Positions 45,228 to 54,591 of a DNA stretch of 64,000 bases are shown piece by piece. The stretch is taken from NCBI RefSeq assembly GCF_029581275.1, contig NZ_CP120742.1, positions 2,578,501-2,642,500 on the forward strand, written 5' to 3'. The position numbers were made by a program, and so were the translations under genes. Numbering within the stretch: the first letter of the stretch is position 1; every line of letters starts with the position of its first letter. Under the pieces are notes generated by a model, which searched no databases, was not told the origin of the DNA, and was given only the letters and a program-made list of their open reading frames with translations. The stretch comes from Micromonospora sp. WMMD1155 (lineage in GTDB: Bacteria; Actinomycetota; Actinomycetes; Mycobacteriales; Micromonosporaceae).

Positions 45228-45277
45228 TCACCGGCTCAGCTCGGCGGCCGGGGTCACCGGCTCAGCTCGGCGGCCGG
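45228..45277. repeat. 26-base-offset tandem duplication at the end of the monooxygenase gene
   Basis: The 24-base string beginning TCACCGGCTCAGCTCGG occurs at 45228-45251 and again at 45254-45277. The second copy holds the last codons and stop of the minus-strand monooxygenase gene; the first lies just past it. This is a recent small duplication. Confidence 0.8.
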
Positions 45278-46411
45278 CTTCCGGTGGGACAGGCCGGACA
45301 GGCGCAACGCGATCCGCCGACGGACCGGTGGCATCGCACCGATCAACCGGAGCAGCACGTCACGGGCCGGTCGGCGGGCCGGGGAGACGGTGGCCAGCCG
45401 GGTCAGCCCGGCGGCGAAGCTCATCACGTCCTCGGCCATCGGTCGCTGCCGCGTCGTGTAGTCGTCGAGCAGCGAATCCGGGCCACCGTCGAGCACGTCG
45501 GCCAGCGCGGTGCCGACGGCGACCGCGTCGCAGATCCCGAGGTTCATGCCCTGCCCGCCGGCCGGGCTGTGCACGTGCCCGGCGTCCCCGGCCAGCAGCA
45601 CCGATCCGGATCGGAACGTGTCGGCGATCCGGTGGTGCACCCGGAACCGGGAGCCCCAGAGCACCTCGGTGACCAGGTCGGGCCGTCGCGCCGGGCCGCG
45701 TTCGTCGAGCAGCGCCTGAAGGTACGCCCGGTCCGGGGCGGGTGGGGCGGCCGCCACGGCGGCGACCAGTCGGACCACCCCGTCCGGCAGCGGCGCCCAG
45801 ATCAGCGGGCCGGGGCGGGCGAGGAAGAGCGCCGCCTCGTCGCGCGGCAGGACGCTGCGCACCCGTACGTCGGCGAGCACGAAGGACTCCTCGTCGGTCG
45901 GGCCGGTGAAGCCGATGCCGGCCGCCTGCCGCACGGTGCTGTGCAGGCCGTCCGCGCCGACGACGAACCGGGCGCGCACCGGTTCCCCGTCGACCTGGGC
46001 GAGCACCCCGTCGCCGGTCTCGTGCAGCCCGGTCAGTCGGCTCGGTCGTCGCACCCGGACGCCGAGGTCGGCGAGCTGCCCCGCGAGCACCGCCTCGGTC
46101 ACCGCCTGGGAGACCAGCAGCGCGTAGGCGTAGCGGGACGGCAGCTCGTGGAACGGCACCGTCAGCAGCACCCGGTCCCGGTCGCGCACCGTGAAACGCG
46201 GCGTCCGCACCGCCTGGGCGATCAACGGCGCCGCCGCGCCGATCCGGTCCAGCACCTCCAGGGTGTACGCGTGCACGACCGCCGCGCGGGATGTCGTCGG
46301 CGGCTCGGCCAGCTGGTCCAGCACTGTCACGTCGACCCCGCGCCGAGCCAGCGTCAGAGCTGCGGCGAGGCCGGTGGGCCCGGCACCCACCACCAGGACG
46401 TCGGTGTTCAT
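45254..46411 (-). CDS. FAD-dependent aromatic hydroxylase/monooxygenase (UbiH/PHBH class)
   Basis: Single-component flavin monooxygenase of 385 residues. The dinucleotide fold VLVVGAGPTGLAAALTLARRG, the DG motif VVGADGLHSTVRQAAG and the second FAD motif LLAGDAGHVHSPAGGQGMNLGICDA are complete. Such enzymes hydroxylate aromatic or polyketide substrates, or inactivate drugs such as rifamycin or tetracycline; the substrate cannot be told. The ATG at 46411 has GGAGG nearby. It is divergent from a TetR gene with a shared operator region, and so probably inducible. Confidence 0.88.
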   Translation of the reverse strand: MNTDVLVVGAGPTGLAAALTLARRGVDVTVLDQLAEPPTTSRAAVVHAYTLEVLDRIGAAAPLIAQAVRTPRFTVRDRDRVLLTVPFHELPSRYAYALLVSQAVTEAVLAGQLADLGVRVRRPSRLTGLHETGDGVLAQVDGEPVRARFVVGADGLHSTVRQAAGIGFTGPTDEESFVLADVRVRSVLPRDEAALFLARPGPLIWAPLPDGVVRLVAAVAAAPPAPDRAYLQALLDERGPARRPDLVTEVLWGSRFRVHHRIADTFRSGSVLLAGDAGHVHSPAGGQGMNLGICDAVAVGTALADVLDGGPDSLLDDYTTRQRPMAEDVMSFAAGLTRLATVSPARRPARDVLLRLIGAMPPVRRRIALRLSGLSHRKPAAELSR

Positions 46412-46431
46412 CGCCACCTCCAGACGATCGC

Positions 46432-46510
46432 TGCCAACACTTGTTGGCAAACGCTTGTTGGCGACGTTAGGACCCTGCTCATTGCGTGTCAACAGTTGTT
46501 GGCATACGGT
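46432..46510. promoter_or_regulatory. Divergent promoters with TetR operators between monooxygenase and TetR genes
   Basis: Two 18-bp palindromes of the type TGCCAACACTTGTTGGCA lie at 46432-46449 (8 of 9 pairs) and 46487-46504 (7 of 9), 55 bases apart, with a half site TTGTTGGC at 46455-46462. Monooxygenase promoter on the minus strand: TTGACA (46492-46487), 17-base spacer, TAACGT (46469-46464). TetR promoter on the plus strand: TTGCGT (46482-46487), 17 bases, TACGGT (46505-46510). The second palindrome fills the TetR spacer and covers the other -35 box, so one repressor can shut both. Confidence 0.75.
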
Positions 46511-46517
46511 CGTTGAC

Positions 46518-47099
46518 ATGACAGTGCCCGCTCCGCCGACCCCACCCCGCCGATCGGACGCCACCCGGGCGGCGATCCTGCGCGCGGCCCGGGAACGATT
46601 CGCGGCGGACGGCTACGAGCGCGCCACGATCAGAGCCGTCGCCGCCGACGCCCAGATCGACCCGTCGATGGTCATGCGCTACTACGGCAGCAAGGAGGGG
46701 CTCTTCGCGGCGGCCGCCGAGTTCGATCTGCGCCTACCCGACCTGACCCCGATCCCGCCCGACGAACTCGGCGAGACGCTCGTCCGGCACTTCCTCAGCC
46801 GGTGGGACGGCGACGAGACACTTGTGGCGCTGCTGCGGGCCGCCAGCACCAACCCCGGTGCCGCCGAACGGATGCGCGACATCTTCGCCAACCAGCTCAC
46901 CGCGGCGGTGGCCGCCTTCGGCACCGACCCGACCACGACCGCCCGCCGTGCCGGGCTGGTGGCCAGTCAGGTCCTCGGCCTCGCCTTCACCAGGTACGTC
47001 GTCCGCCTGCCGCCCATGGTGGACATGCCACCGGAAGATCTGGTCTCCTGGGTCGCACCGACTCTTCAGCGCTACCTGACCGGAACATCGGGAAGCTGA
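46518..47099 (+). CDS. TetR family regulator of the divergent monooxygenase
   Basis: A 193-residue repressor. HTH region at about 15-60: TRAAILRAARERFAADGYER followed by TIRAVAADAQIDPSMVMRYYGSKEGLF, which is split here only for length. The C-terminal part matches the TetR_C domain with LVASQVLGLAFTRYVVRLPPM. The ATG at 46518 lies 7 bases after the -10 box TACGGT and has no ribosome site, so the message is probably leaderless. The palindromes in its promoter imply autoregulation. Confidence 0.9.
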   Translation: MTVPAPPTPPRRSDATRAAILRAARERFAADGYERATIRAVAADAQIDPSMVMRYYGSKEGLFAAAAEFDLRLPDLTPIPPDELGETLVRHFLSRWDGDETLVALLRAASTNPGAAERMRDIFANQLTAAVAAFGTDPTTTARRAGLVASQVLGLAFTRYVVRLPPMVDMPPEDLVSWVAPTLQRYLTGTSGS

Positions 47100-47168
47100 C
47101 CCAACCTTTTCCCTCCCCCCGTGCGTCTGGCAGGTGACGCGCATCGGGACGGCCGGGAAGGAGGGCGG

Positions 47169-47717
47169 ATGGCACCCAGGGGTGACGACGGGCGCGACGG
47201 CTACCTCGCCTTCGTGGAGAGCCACCAACACCGGCTGCTCCGCGCGGCGTACCTGATCTGCGGCAACCGCCACCAGGCCGAGGACCTGCTCCAGGACGCC
47301 CTGCTGAAGCTGGCGCTGCGCTGGGGATCGGTCCGTAACGCCGACCCCTCCGCGTACGTGCGGGCCATCCTCTACCGCGACTCGGTGTCGTGGTGGCGTC
47401 GCCGACGGCGGGAGTGGCTCAGCGCCGCACCGCCGGACCAGGTGGCCCACGACCGGGACGGCGCGTTGCGGCTGACGTTGCACGACGCGTTGGGCCTGCT
47501 GCCCCCACGGCAGCGGGCCGTGCTGGTGCTGCGCTACTACGAGGATCTGACCGAGGTCGCCACCGCCGAGGCACTCGGGGTGACCGTCGGCACCGTGAAG
47601 AGCCAGTGTCACGCGGCGCTACGTCGACTCCGCGAGGTCGCCCCGGACCTCGCCCGGGACACCCGACCGAGCCAGGGCTCGGCCGACGTGGCCACCGGTC
47701 TGGAGGTGAACCCGTGA
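47169..47717 (+). CDS. SigE-family ECF sigma factor
   Basis: RNA polymerase sigma-70 factor of the actinobacterial SigE family, 182 residues. Region 2 (about 10-75) shows FVESHQHRLLRAAYLICGNR and HQAEDLLQDALLKL; region 4 (about 110-165) shows LPPRQRAVLVLRYYEDLTEV and EALGVTVGTVKSQCHAALRRL. The ATG at 47169 has GGAAGGAGGG just upstream. Its stop overlaps the GTG of the next gene (GTGA), a sigma/membrane-regulator arrangement. A decayed counterpart of this gene pair lies at 50939-52145. Confidence 0.92.
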   Translation: MAPRGDDGRDGYLAFVESHQHRLLRAAYLICGNRHQAEDLLQDALLKLALRWGSVRNADPSAYVRAILYRDSVSWWRRRRREWLSAAPPDQVAHDRDGALRLTLHDALGLLPPRQRAVLVLRYYEDLTEVATAEALGVTVGTVKSQCHAALRRLREVAPDLARDTRPSQGSADVATGLEVNP

Positions 47718-48895
47718 ACGAGCAGGACCTGCGCCGACTGATGACCGTCAGCGTCGAGGACGTGCTGCCCAGCCGACCGGCCACCGCCGGATGGGAGCGG
47801 GCTCGCCGCACCCGGCGTACCCGAAGGGCCGTCGCGGCGGCGGCGCTGGCCGTGGCGCTCGTCGGCGGTGGCACGGTGGCCGCCCTGCGCTCGTCCGCCG
47901 ATCCTCCGCCGGTCATTCCGGTGGCCCCGACCGTCGAACCCACCCACTCCGGCCCGGTCCAGCGACCACCCGACGATCTGACCTACCTACCCGACCCGTT
48001 GAACCGGCTCGGCAGCCCGGCGACGGTGCCGCTCTCCGAGCGGCCGGTCCAGCGGGCACGGGCGCTGTTCCAACCGGTCGACGAGGAGAACCGCGCGAAC
48101 GGGCCGGTCCGGGTTCTCGGCGACGACGGCGTGGTGCGCAGTCTCGACGTGGTGACGCTGGCGCCCACCCGCGACGCGAGCGGCAACGAGGCACTCGCCG
48201 TGAAGCCGGGAGTGCTGTCGCCGGACGGCCGATCGGCCGCGTTCGCCCAGAACGACGAGCTGATCATGGTCGACCTCACCACGGCGGCCGTCCAGCGAAT
48301 ACCGCTCGAGGGATACCTGGAGTTGGTCGTGTGGGCGCATGACCGGGTGCTGGTCGGAGGCGACGACCGGACGTACGCCGTGGACCGGGTCACCGGGGTC
48401 GCCGACAAGATTGACGTGTCGGCCTGGGTCGTGGCCGCACCCGACCCGGAGGCCGGCCGCGAGGCGGCGCTGATCGAGATGATCGGCGAACGGGACGCCC
48501 TGAAGCTGCGCAGCAGGACAGCCCGCGAGGCGGACATCCGTTCCGAGCAACCCGTCACCCGCGGTGCGCTGCCCTCGCCGTACGCGATCAACGAGTTCTA
48601 CGGCCGAGGCTGGCTGCACGGCGAGCGGTTGGCCAGCGCGGCGTGGATCACCAGCAGTGAGATCGACGGCGCCGAGGGGGTGGCCGTGCTGGACGCACGG
48701 ACCGGCGCCGTGTCCCATCTGCTCGACCTGGGCCGGGATCGGGGCAAGGGCTGCTGCGAGGTGCTGGGCTGGGACAACAAGGGCTCAGTGCTCCTCCGGC
48801 TGGAGCCGGCTGCCCTGGCCCGTTGGAACCCGGAGACCGGCGAGATCACCGGCATCGTCCGCGACCTGCGTGGGGCGATAGCACTCGCCGGCTGA
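47714..48895 (+). CDS. Membrane-anchored propeller-like protein paired with the sigma factor
   Basis: A 393-residue protein with a short cytoplasmic N-terminus (MNEQDLRRLMTVSVEDVLP, then Arg-rich), one membrane helix (about 40-60), and a large extracytoplasmic beta-rich region (about 90-390) with repeated units such as SPDGRSAAFAQNDELIMVDL, GVAVLDARTGAVSHLLDL and LLRLEPAALARWNPETGEI typical of WD40/propeller folds. It is translationally coupled to the sigma gene and may act as its anti-sigma factor or sensor, but no zinc-binding anti-sigma motif is present. Confidence 0.75.
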   Translation: MNEQDLRRLMTVSVEDVLPSRPATAGWERARRTRRTRRAVAAAALAVALVGGGTVAALRSSADPPPVIPVAPTVEPTHSGPVQRPPDDLTYLPDPLNRLGSPATVPLSERPVQRARALFQPVDEENRANGPVRVLGDDGVVRSLDVVTLAPTRDASGNEALAVKPGVLSPDGRSAAFAQNDELIMVDLTTAAVQRIPLEGYLELVVWAHDRVLVGGDDRTYAVDRVTGVADKIDVSAWVVAAPDPEAGREAALIEMIGERDALKLRSRTAREADIRSEQPVTRGALPSPYAINEFYGRGWLHGERLASAAWITSSEIDGAEGVAVLDARTGAVSHLLDLGRDRGKGCCEVLGWDNKGSVLLRLEPAALARWNPETGEITGIVRDLRGAIALAG

Positions 48896-48939
48896 CGGCC
48901 GTCCCCGCGCGACCGGGGCAATCGCGCGGGGACGGCCGT
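48895..48939 (+). terminator. Hairpin terminator after the sigma/propeller pair
   Basis: An 18-bp perfect stem (left arm from ACGGCCGTCCCCGCGCGA, right arm mirror image at 48922-48939) with a 9-base loop, starting at the stop codon of the propeller gene. The next gene is convergent, so it may serve both strands. Confidence 0.8.
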
Positions 48940-48970
48940 ACGGCTCCTACGGCGAGGCTGCCGAACCCGC

Positions 48971-49873
48971 TCAGGCGGCGAGGCCGCCGGGCTGGTCGCC
49001 CTTGACCACAGGTGCCCGGACCAGGTTGCCCCACTCGGTCCACGACCCGTCGTAGTTGCGCACCTGCGGGTAACCCAGCAGGTGCCGCAGCACGAACCAG
49101 GTGTGGCTGGACCGCTCACCGATCCGGCAGTACGCGATCACGTCGTCGTCCGGGCTGAGCCCGAGCTGGTCGGCGTAGATCGCGCGCAGCTCGTCGGCGG
49201 ACTTGAAGGTGCCGTCGTCGTTGGCGGCGGACTTCCACGGCTTGCTAACGGCACCGGGGATGTGCCCGCCACGCAGCGCGCCCTCCTGCGGGTAGTCCGG
49301 CATGTGCAGCGTCTCGCCCGTGTACTCGCCCGGCGATCGCACGTCGACGAGCGGCCGACCGGCGGCGATGTGCGCCATGACCTGCTCACGGTAGGCCCGC
49401 AGCGGCGCGTCGTCGCGCAGCGGCACCGGGTAGTCGGCGCGCGGTCGAGCCGGCTTGTCGCGGGTCACCTCGCGGCCCTCGGCGATCCACTTCTGCCGAC
49501 CGCCGTCGAGCAGCCGCACGTCGGCGTGGCCGAAGAGCGAGAACACCCAGAGGGCGTACGCGGCCCACCAGTTGAAGTTGTCGCCGTAGAAGACGACGGT
49601 GTCGCCCCGCCCGATGCCCTTCGCGGCACACAGCTCGGCGAAGCTCTTGGCGTCCAGGTAGTCCCGGGTCACCTGGTCGTTCAACTCCAGGTGCCAGTCG
49701 ACCTTCACGGCACCGGGAATGTGGCCCGACTCGTAGAGCAGCACGTCCTCGTCGGACTCGACGACGACGAGGCCCTCGTCGCCCAGGTGCTCGGCCAGCC
49801 ACTCGGTGGTGACCAACCGTTTCGGGTCCGCGTACGACTGGAGGCGGGGATCGGGATCGCTCGGCACAGACAT
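48971..49873 (-). CDS. Thiosulfate sulfurtransferase (two-domain rhodanese)
   Basis: A 300-residue two-domain rhodanese, similar to mycobacterial CysA/SseA proteins, moving sulfane sulfur from thiosulfate to acceptors such as cyanide or thiols. The N-terminal domain (about 15-140: [21 protein letters not shown]) is inactive, with VVFYGDNFN where the catalytic loop would be. The C-terminal domain (about 170-295) has the active loop [13 protein letters not shown] with Cys249 and the CH2-like [12 protein letters not shown]. The ATG at 49873 gives the expected length; an upstream in-frame start would add an Arg-rich stretch. Confidence 0.93.
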   Translation of the reverse strand: MSVPSDPDPRLQSYADPKRLVTTEWLAEHLGDEGLVVVESDEDVLLYESGHIPGAVKVDWHLELNDQVTRDYLDAKSFAELCAAKGIGRGDTVVFYGDNFNWWAAYALWVFSLFGHADVRLLDGGRQKWIAEGREVTRDKPARPRADYPVPLRDDAPLRAYREQVMAHIAAGRPLVDVRSPGEYTGETLHMPDYPQEGALRGGHIPGAVSKPWKSAANDDGTFKSADELRAIYADQLGLSPDDDVIAYCRIGERSSHTWFVLRHLLGYPQVRNYDGSWTEWGNLVRAPVVKGDQPGGLAA

Positions 49874-49981
49874 GATCCCCAAACTACGCCGCGTCGCGGC
49901 CGCACGGCCCGCCATCGGGGATCGGGAACGACACATGTGGCCGGGAACGCCAACCCGGAGCCGGTCGTTCTGTTCCGAGGA

Positions 49982-50749
49982 TCAGTCGACGATCGGCCCG
50001 AGCAGCGGGCGCTTGGCCGTCACCGTGTCGCCGGATGACCGGCCGGTGAGCCGCCTCCGCACCCACGGCGCGAGGTGCTGACCGGCCCACCGCAGGTCGG
50101 CGGCGCGGGCGGCCAGCCACGGCGACGGGGCCGGGTGCGGAGGAACCATCAGCCACTCCTCGTCGCAACCCACCCCCAGCGCGTTCAACACCTGCCCCGC
50201 GACCCGCCGGTGACCGGCGGCGGAGAGGTGCAGCCGGTCGGTGCTCCAGAGCATCGGGTTGAGGAAGGTGTCGTCGGCGTACAGGTCGACCATGATCGCG
50301 CCGTGCCGCTCGGCGGTCTCACCGACCGCCTGGTTGAGCAACTGCACCCGGGGAGCGACGAGGCGCTGGCCGGGCAGCCGGGCCATCACGTCGGCGAACC
50401 GGAACAGCAGCACGTCGGCGCCGCCGGAGCGCAGTTGCCGGACCACCTCGTCGAAGCGGGCCACCAGGGTGTCCGGGTCGAAGGTGCGACGCAGCACGTC
50501 GTTGCCACCGGCCGCGAAGCTGATCAGGTCGGGCTTCATCGCCACCGCCGCCGGCACCTGCTCGGCGACCACGCTGGGGAAGAGCCGGCCGCGGATGGCC
50601 AGGTTCGCGTACCCGAAGTCGGGGCCGGCCTCGGCGGCGAGCCGGGTCGCCACCAGGTCCGCCCACCCCCGATAGGTGCCGTCCGGGTACGCGTCGTCCA
50701 TCCCCTCGGTGAAGCTGTCCCCGACCGCGACAAAACTGCGCCAGCGCAC
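49982..50749 (-). CDS. SGNH/GDSL-family hydrolase
   Basis: Esterase-fold hydrolase of 255 residues. Block I FVAVGDSFTEG (Ser12), block II AIRGR, block III GGND and block V DRLHLSAAGH (Asp and His of the triad) are all present, so it should be active. No signal peptide, so probably cytoplasmic. GTG start with GAGGGGG upstream. Substrate (lipid, sugar ester or peptide ester) is unknown. Same strand as the rhodanese gene but 108 bases upstream of it; co-transcription is possible. Confidence 0.9.
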   Translation of the reverse strand: MRWRSFVAVGDSFTEGMDDAYPDGTYRGWADLVATRLAAEAGPDFGYANLAIRGRLFPSVVAEQVPAAVAMKPDLISFAAGGNDVLRRTFDPDTLVARFDEVVRQLRSGGADVLLFRFADVMARLPGQRLVAPRVQLLNQAVGETAERHGAIMVDLYADDTFLNPMLWSTDRLHLSAAGHRRVAGQVLNALGVGCDEEWLMVPPHPAPSPWLAARAADLRWAGQHLAPWVRRRLTGRSSGDTVTAKRPLLGPIVD

Positions 50750-50938
50750 CCGCGCCCCCTCACGCCATTCGTTGCCTGCGGCGACCAGTCTGTCACCGCG
50801 TGCCCGGCGACGAGTGCCGCCAACCCGACGACGTGGCGCAGGTCATCGATCCCGCGCTGGCTGGCCAACCTCACCGTCGACCGGTCGTCAGCGGGGTGAC
50901 CGCCGCCAGGGTAGCGGCCACCCCACCGACCACACCGG

Positions 50939-52145
50939 TCAGCCGAGCGCTGTGAGGATCTGCATGTTCCGGAGGCTGGCCGGCTCCGGCTGCTCACCGA
51001 CCTTCTTCCCGTTGTCGTCGACGAGGAGCAGGGTGTAGCTGTCGTCGCCGCGTAACCGAACCACCATCGAGCCGTCCGGCTGGAAGAAGACCTGTCGCAT
51101 CTGCCGGCCGCCCAGCGGCAGAGTGACGGCCTTGCCGGTCCGCGTGTCCAGGACGGCGTTCGCGATCAGGTCACGGCCGGCGTCCCCGTAGGTCTCGCTG
51201 TCACGGTCGATCCGGAACAGTGCCAGCCGTCGGCCGTCTGGTGACAGGCTGGCGATGTCGAAGCAGACGTATTCGCTGCTCTTGCCGCCGAGGCCGGGGA
51301 TGGTGCGCCGGTCGGCGCCGGTCCGGTCGGTGATGACCACCCCGCCCGACGTGCCGTCGGCGAAGGCCAACGTGCCGTCGGCGGCCCAGACGGCGTGGCA
51401 ACCGTCGAAGACGGGCAGCTCTGAGTACACCCCCGACGACACGTCCAGCAACCGTGCGCCAGCCGAGGCACCGGCCGCGGGGTTGAGTCGTACGGTCAGT
51501 TGCCGGGAGTTCGGCAACCAGGCGGGCGATCCGCAGTTGTTGTCGGCCCCTTCGCCCAGCTTCCGTCGCCCCGAACCGTCGACGTCCGCGACCCAGAGGT
51601 CGCCGTTCTCCTCCACCCACGCGGCCCGTCGACCATCCGGCGAGACGGTCGCGTTGGTCAGGGCCACGACGAAGGGAAGGTCGAGCAGTCGGTCGGGAGT
51701 CTTCCCGGGCTGCCACGAAAGGAGATGACCGGTTGCCGGGTACTCGCCTTCGGAGCTCGCCGGCCCGTACACCAGCCGGCCGAAGGTGACTGTCGTCCCC
51801 GCCGACCCCTCCGGTGGCGGGGCCACCGGAGAGTCTTTGGTCGGTGGTGGCGTCGGGTCCGGTGTGGGCGACGGGCTGGCCGTGACCGACGGGCTGTCGG
51901 CGGGCAGCGGGGGCGGGGACTGGTCGGGTCGGATCGCGAAGGCGGTGCCGGCCGCCGCCGCGATCAGCACCCTCGGCGTTGCCGCGGTGGTGCAGCCGGT
52001 TCCAGGACCGGTGCGTACGGGCCAGCGCCGACTGGACGAGGTCCTCCGCCAGGTGCTGGTCGCCGGTGAGCAGGTAGGCCGAGCGCAGCAACGCCGGCGT
52101 GCGAGTACGGACGAACGAGTCGAACTCACTCAGTAGAGGGTCCAC
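50939..52145 (-). pseudogene. Decayed SigE-family sigma factor/propeller gene pair, fused by an internal deletion
   Basis: From GTG 52145 the frame encodes the start of a SigE-type sigma factor (LSEFDSFVRTRTPALLRSAY, LLTGDQHLAEDLVQSALART, HRSWNRLHHRGNAE), then family similarity stops at about 51975-51985. From about 51973 a different frame encodes the end of a membrane helix (VLIAAAAGTAFAI) and a complete propeller-like extracytoplasmic part of about 340 residues (TVSPDGRRAAWVEENGDLWV, SLSPDGRRLALFRID), ending at 50939. The rest of the sigma factor, all of region 4, and the N-terminus of the second protein are missing. The intact pair at 47169-48895 shows the original layout. Separate translation of the propeller part from an internal GTG (51970) cannot be excluded, but no ribosome site is seen. 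Confidence 0.75.
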
Positions 52146-52314
52146 ACGGGCCGATCCTTCGGGTAGTGAGCTGGGGGTGATGTGCTGCCTTCCCTGACGC
52201 GAGCCGGCGCGACGATGGTTGCCGCCCGCGACGCCCAGGTTCACGTCACCGGAATCGCCCCGGCACGTCCGAATTGGTTCGCCCGGCCGGTCGGCTCGGC
52301 CCTAGGCTGCGCCC

Positions 52315-54084
52315 ATGCTGCTACGCATGTCGACCCTGTTGCTGCGGACCCTGCGCGAGGATCCGGCCGACGCGGAGGTGCCGAGTCATCGGCTGCTGCT
52401 GCGCGCCGGTTACATCCGTCGCGCCGCGCCGGGCGGCTACACCTGGCTGCCGCTGGGCAAGCTGGTGCTGGACCGGATCACCGAGGTGGTCCGCGACGAG
52501 TTGGTAGCGATCGGCGACCAGGAGGTGCACTTCCCGGCGCTGCTGCCCGCCGAGCCGTACCGGACCAGCGGCCGGTGGACGGAGTACGGCGACGACATCT
52601 TCACCCTCGCCGACCGGCGCGGCGCCGAGCACCTGTTGGCACCCACCCACGAGGAGATGGCGGCTCTGCTCGTCAAGGATCTGTTCACGTCGTACCGGGA
52701 CTTCCCGGTGACGCTGTTCCAGGTGCAGACGAAGTTCCGGGACGAGGCCCGACCCCGGGCCGGTGTGCTGCGCGGCCGGGAGTTCCTGATGAAGGACGCG
52801 TACTCCTTCGACCTGGACGACGCGGGGCTGCGCGACGCGTACGCGCGGCATCGCGTTGCGTATCAGCGGATCTTCGACCGGTTGGGTCTGGACTACACGG
52901 TGGTGCACGCGATGTCCGGCGCGATGGGCGGCTCCGCGTCGGAGGAGTTCCTGGCGACGACACCGGTCGGCGAGGACACCTACGTCGGTTGCACCGCGTG
53001 CGACTACGCGGCGAACACCGAGGCGGTGACCACCCGGGCGCCCACCGCTGGTGATCCGAGCGCGCAGCCTCCCGTCGAGGTGCACGACACACCGGAGACG
53101 CCGACGATCGCCGGCCTGGTGGAGTTCGCGAACGCCCGTCGGTTGGGCGGCCGGGACGGCTGGACCGCCGCCGACACGCTGAAGAACGTCGTGCTGTCCG
53201 TCAGCCAGCCGGGCGCGGACCGGGCCGAGCTTCTGGTGATCGGGCTGCCGGGTGACCGGGAGGTCGACCTCAAGCGGGTCGGTGCCGCACTGCACCCGGC
53301 CCAGGTGGCCGTCTTCGAGGAGTGGGCCGAGCATCCCGAGTTGGTGCGCGGCTACATCGGGCCGCAACTGCTCGACAAGTTGGGCGTCCGTTACCTGGTC
53401 GACCCTCGGGTGGTGACCGGCTCGGCGTGGCTGACCGGGGCGAACGAGCCGGGCCGACACGCGACCGACGTGGTCTGCGGGCGGGACTTCACGCCCGACG
53501 GCACGATCGAGGCGGCCGAGGTGCGCGCCGGCGACCCCTGCCCGACCTGCGACGACGGCGAGCTGACCATCCGGCGGGGCATCGAGATCGGGCACATCTT
53601 CCAACTCGGCCGCCGGTTCACCGACGCCTTCGCGGTCGACGTGCTCGGCCCGGCCGGCAAGCCGGTCCGGCCCACCATGGGTAGCTACGGCATCGGGGTC
53701 TCCCGGGCGGTGGCGGCCGTCGCCGAGCAGCACCACGACGACCGTGGGTTGGCCTGGCCGGCAGCGATCGCGCCGTGTGACGTACACCTCGTGGTTGCGG
53801 GCAAGGGCCCGCAGCTCGACGCGGCGCTGGAGCTCGGCGGACGTCTCGCCGCCGCCAACCTTCGGGTGCTCGTCGACGACCGCACGCACGTCTCGGCCGG
53901 GGTCAAGTTCACCGACGCCGAGCTGATCGGCATCCCCCGGGCCGTCGTGGTCGGCCGCCGACTCACCGAGGGGTACGTCGAGCTGCGCGAGCGGGCCGGC
54001 GACGGACGCTCCGAGCTACCCCTGGAAGGGCTGGTGGAGCGGCTTGTCCACGAGGTACGCCAGGAACGTGGAAACCTGGTGTAG
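52315..54084 (+). CDS. proS: Prolyl-tRNA synthetase (bacterial type, with editing insertion)
   Basis: Class II synthetase of 589 residues. It begins [16 protein letters not shown], the usual actinobacterial start. Motif 2 region [21 protein letters not shown] and motif 3 [17 protein letters not shown] are complete. The INS editing domain lies between them (about 235-390), with TLKNVV carrying the key Lys and [16 protein letters not shown], so mischarged Ala-tRNA-Pro should be hydrolysed. The anticodon-binding domain fills the C-terminus. A free-standing YbaK-like deacylase gene lies 1.7 kb downstream. Confidence 0.97.
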   Translation: MLLRMSTLLLRTLREDPADAEVPSHRLLLRAGYIRRAAPGGYTWLPLGKLVLDRITEVVRDELVAIGDQEVHFPALLPAEPYRTSGRWTEYGDDIFTLADRRGAEHLLAPTHEEMAALLVKDLFTSYRDFPVTLFQVQTKFRDEARPRAGVLRGREFLMKDAYSFDLDDAGLRDAYARHRVAYQRIFDRLGLDYTVVHAMSGAMGGSASEEFLATTPVGEDTYVGCTACDYAANTEAVTTRAPTAGDPSAQPPVEVHDTPETPTIAGLVEFANARRLGGRDGWTAADTLKNVVLSVSQPGADRAELLVIGLPGDREVDLKRVGAALHPAQVAVFEEWAEHPELVRGYIGPQLLDKLGVRYLVDPRVVTGSAWLTGANEPGRHATDVVCGRDFTPDGTIEAAEVRAGDPCPTCDDGELTIRRGIEIGHIFQLGRRFTDAFAVDVLGPAGKPVRPTMGSYGIGVSRAVAAVAEQHHDDRGLAWPAAIAPCDVHLVVAGKGPQLDAALELGGRLAAANLRVLVDDRTHVSAGVKFTDAELIGIPRAVVVGRRLTEGYVELRERAGDGRSELPLEGLVERLVHEVRQERGNLV

Positions 54085-54140
54085 CTGCCGCGTCACAGGG
54101 TAGTGCTGTCGGATCGGTGGAAACGTCTTCGGAGGCTCTC

Positions 54141-54566
54141 GTGACCGAATACCGGGTCAGTGACGTGATGACCAAACAGGTCGTGTACCTGCCGGTCGAG
54201 ACCACCCTGGACGAGGCGGCCAGGGTGATGAAGGAGGCGGACATCGGCGACGTGGTGGTCACCGACGGCGCCAGCCTCGCCGGGATGCTCACCGACCGTG
54301 ACATCGTGGTGCGGGCCGTGGCGGAGAACAGCTCCCCCGCGGCCACCACCATCGGCTCGATCGTCACCCGCGAGGTCGTCATGATCGAGCAGCACTGCAC
54401 GGCGGGTGAGGCGGCGGCGCTCATGCGGGACCGGGGCATCCGACGGGTGCTGGTCTGTGACAGCGATCGCAAGCTGGTCGGGATCGTCTCGCTCGGCGAT
54501 CTGGCCATGCAGCTCGACCCCACCAGCGCGCTCAGCGAGATCAGCGAGCAGTCACCCACGGTGTGA
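54141..54566 (+). CDS. CBS-domain pair protein
   Basis: A 141-residue protein made only of two CBS motifs (about 5-60: VSDVMTKQVVYLPVETTLDE, LAGMLTDRDIVVRAV; about 68-125: IVTREVVMIEQHCTAGEAAA, LVGIVSLGDLAMQL), a Bateman module that senses adenine nucleotides. The GTG at 54141 has GGAGG five bases upstream. Stand-alone CBS proteins of this type are often induced by hypoxia or stress in actinobacteria (Hrp1-like). Target unknown. Confidence 0.92.
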   Translation: MTEYRVSDVMTKQVVYLPVETTLDEAARVMKEADIGDVVVTDGASLAGMLTDRDIVVRAVAENSSPAATTIGSIVTREVVMIEQHCTAGEAAALMRDRGIRRVLVCDSDRKLVGIVSLGDLAMQLDPTSALSEISEQSPTV

Positions 54567-54591
54567 GAACGGCCGGCGGTAGCCTCGACGC

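Noticed and set aside
51201..52145. Full-length sigma factor of about 314 residues in the 52145 frame
   Set aside because: Similarity ends after about 55 residues; the rest is Arg/Pro-rich antiframe of the propeller coding sequence, with no region 4.
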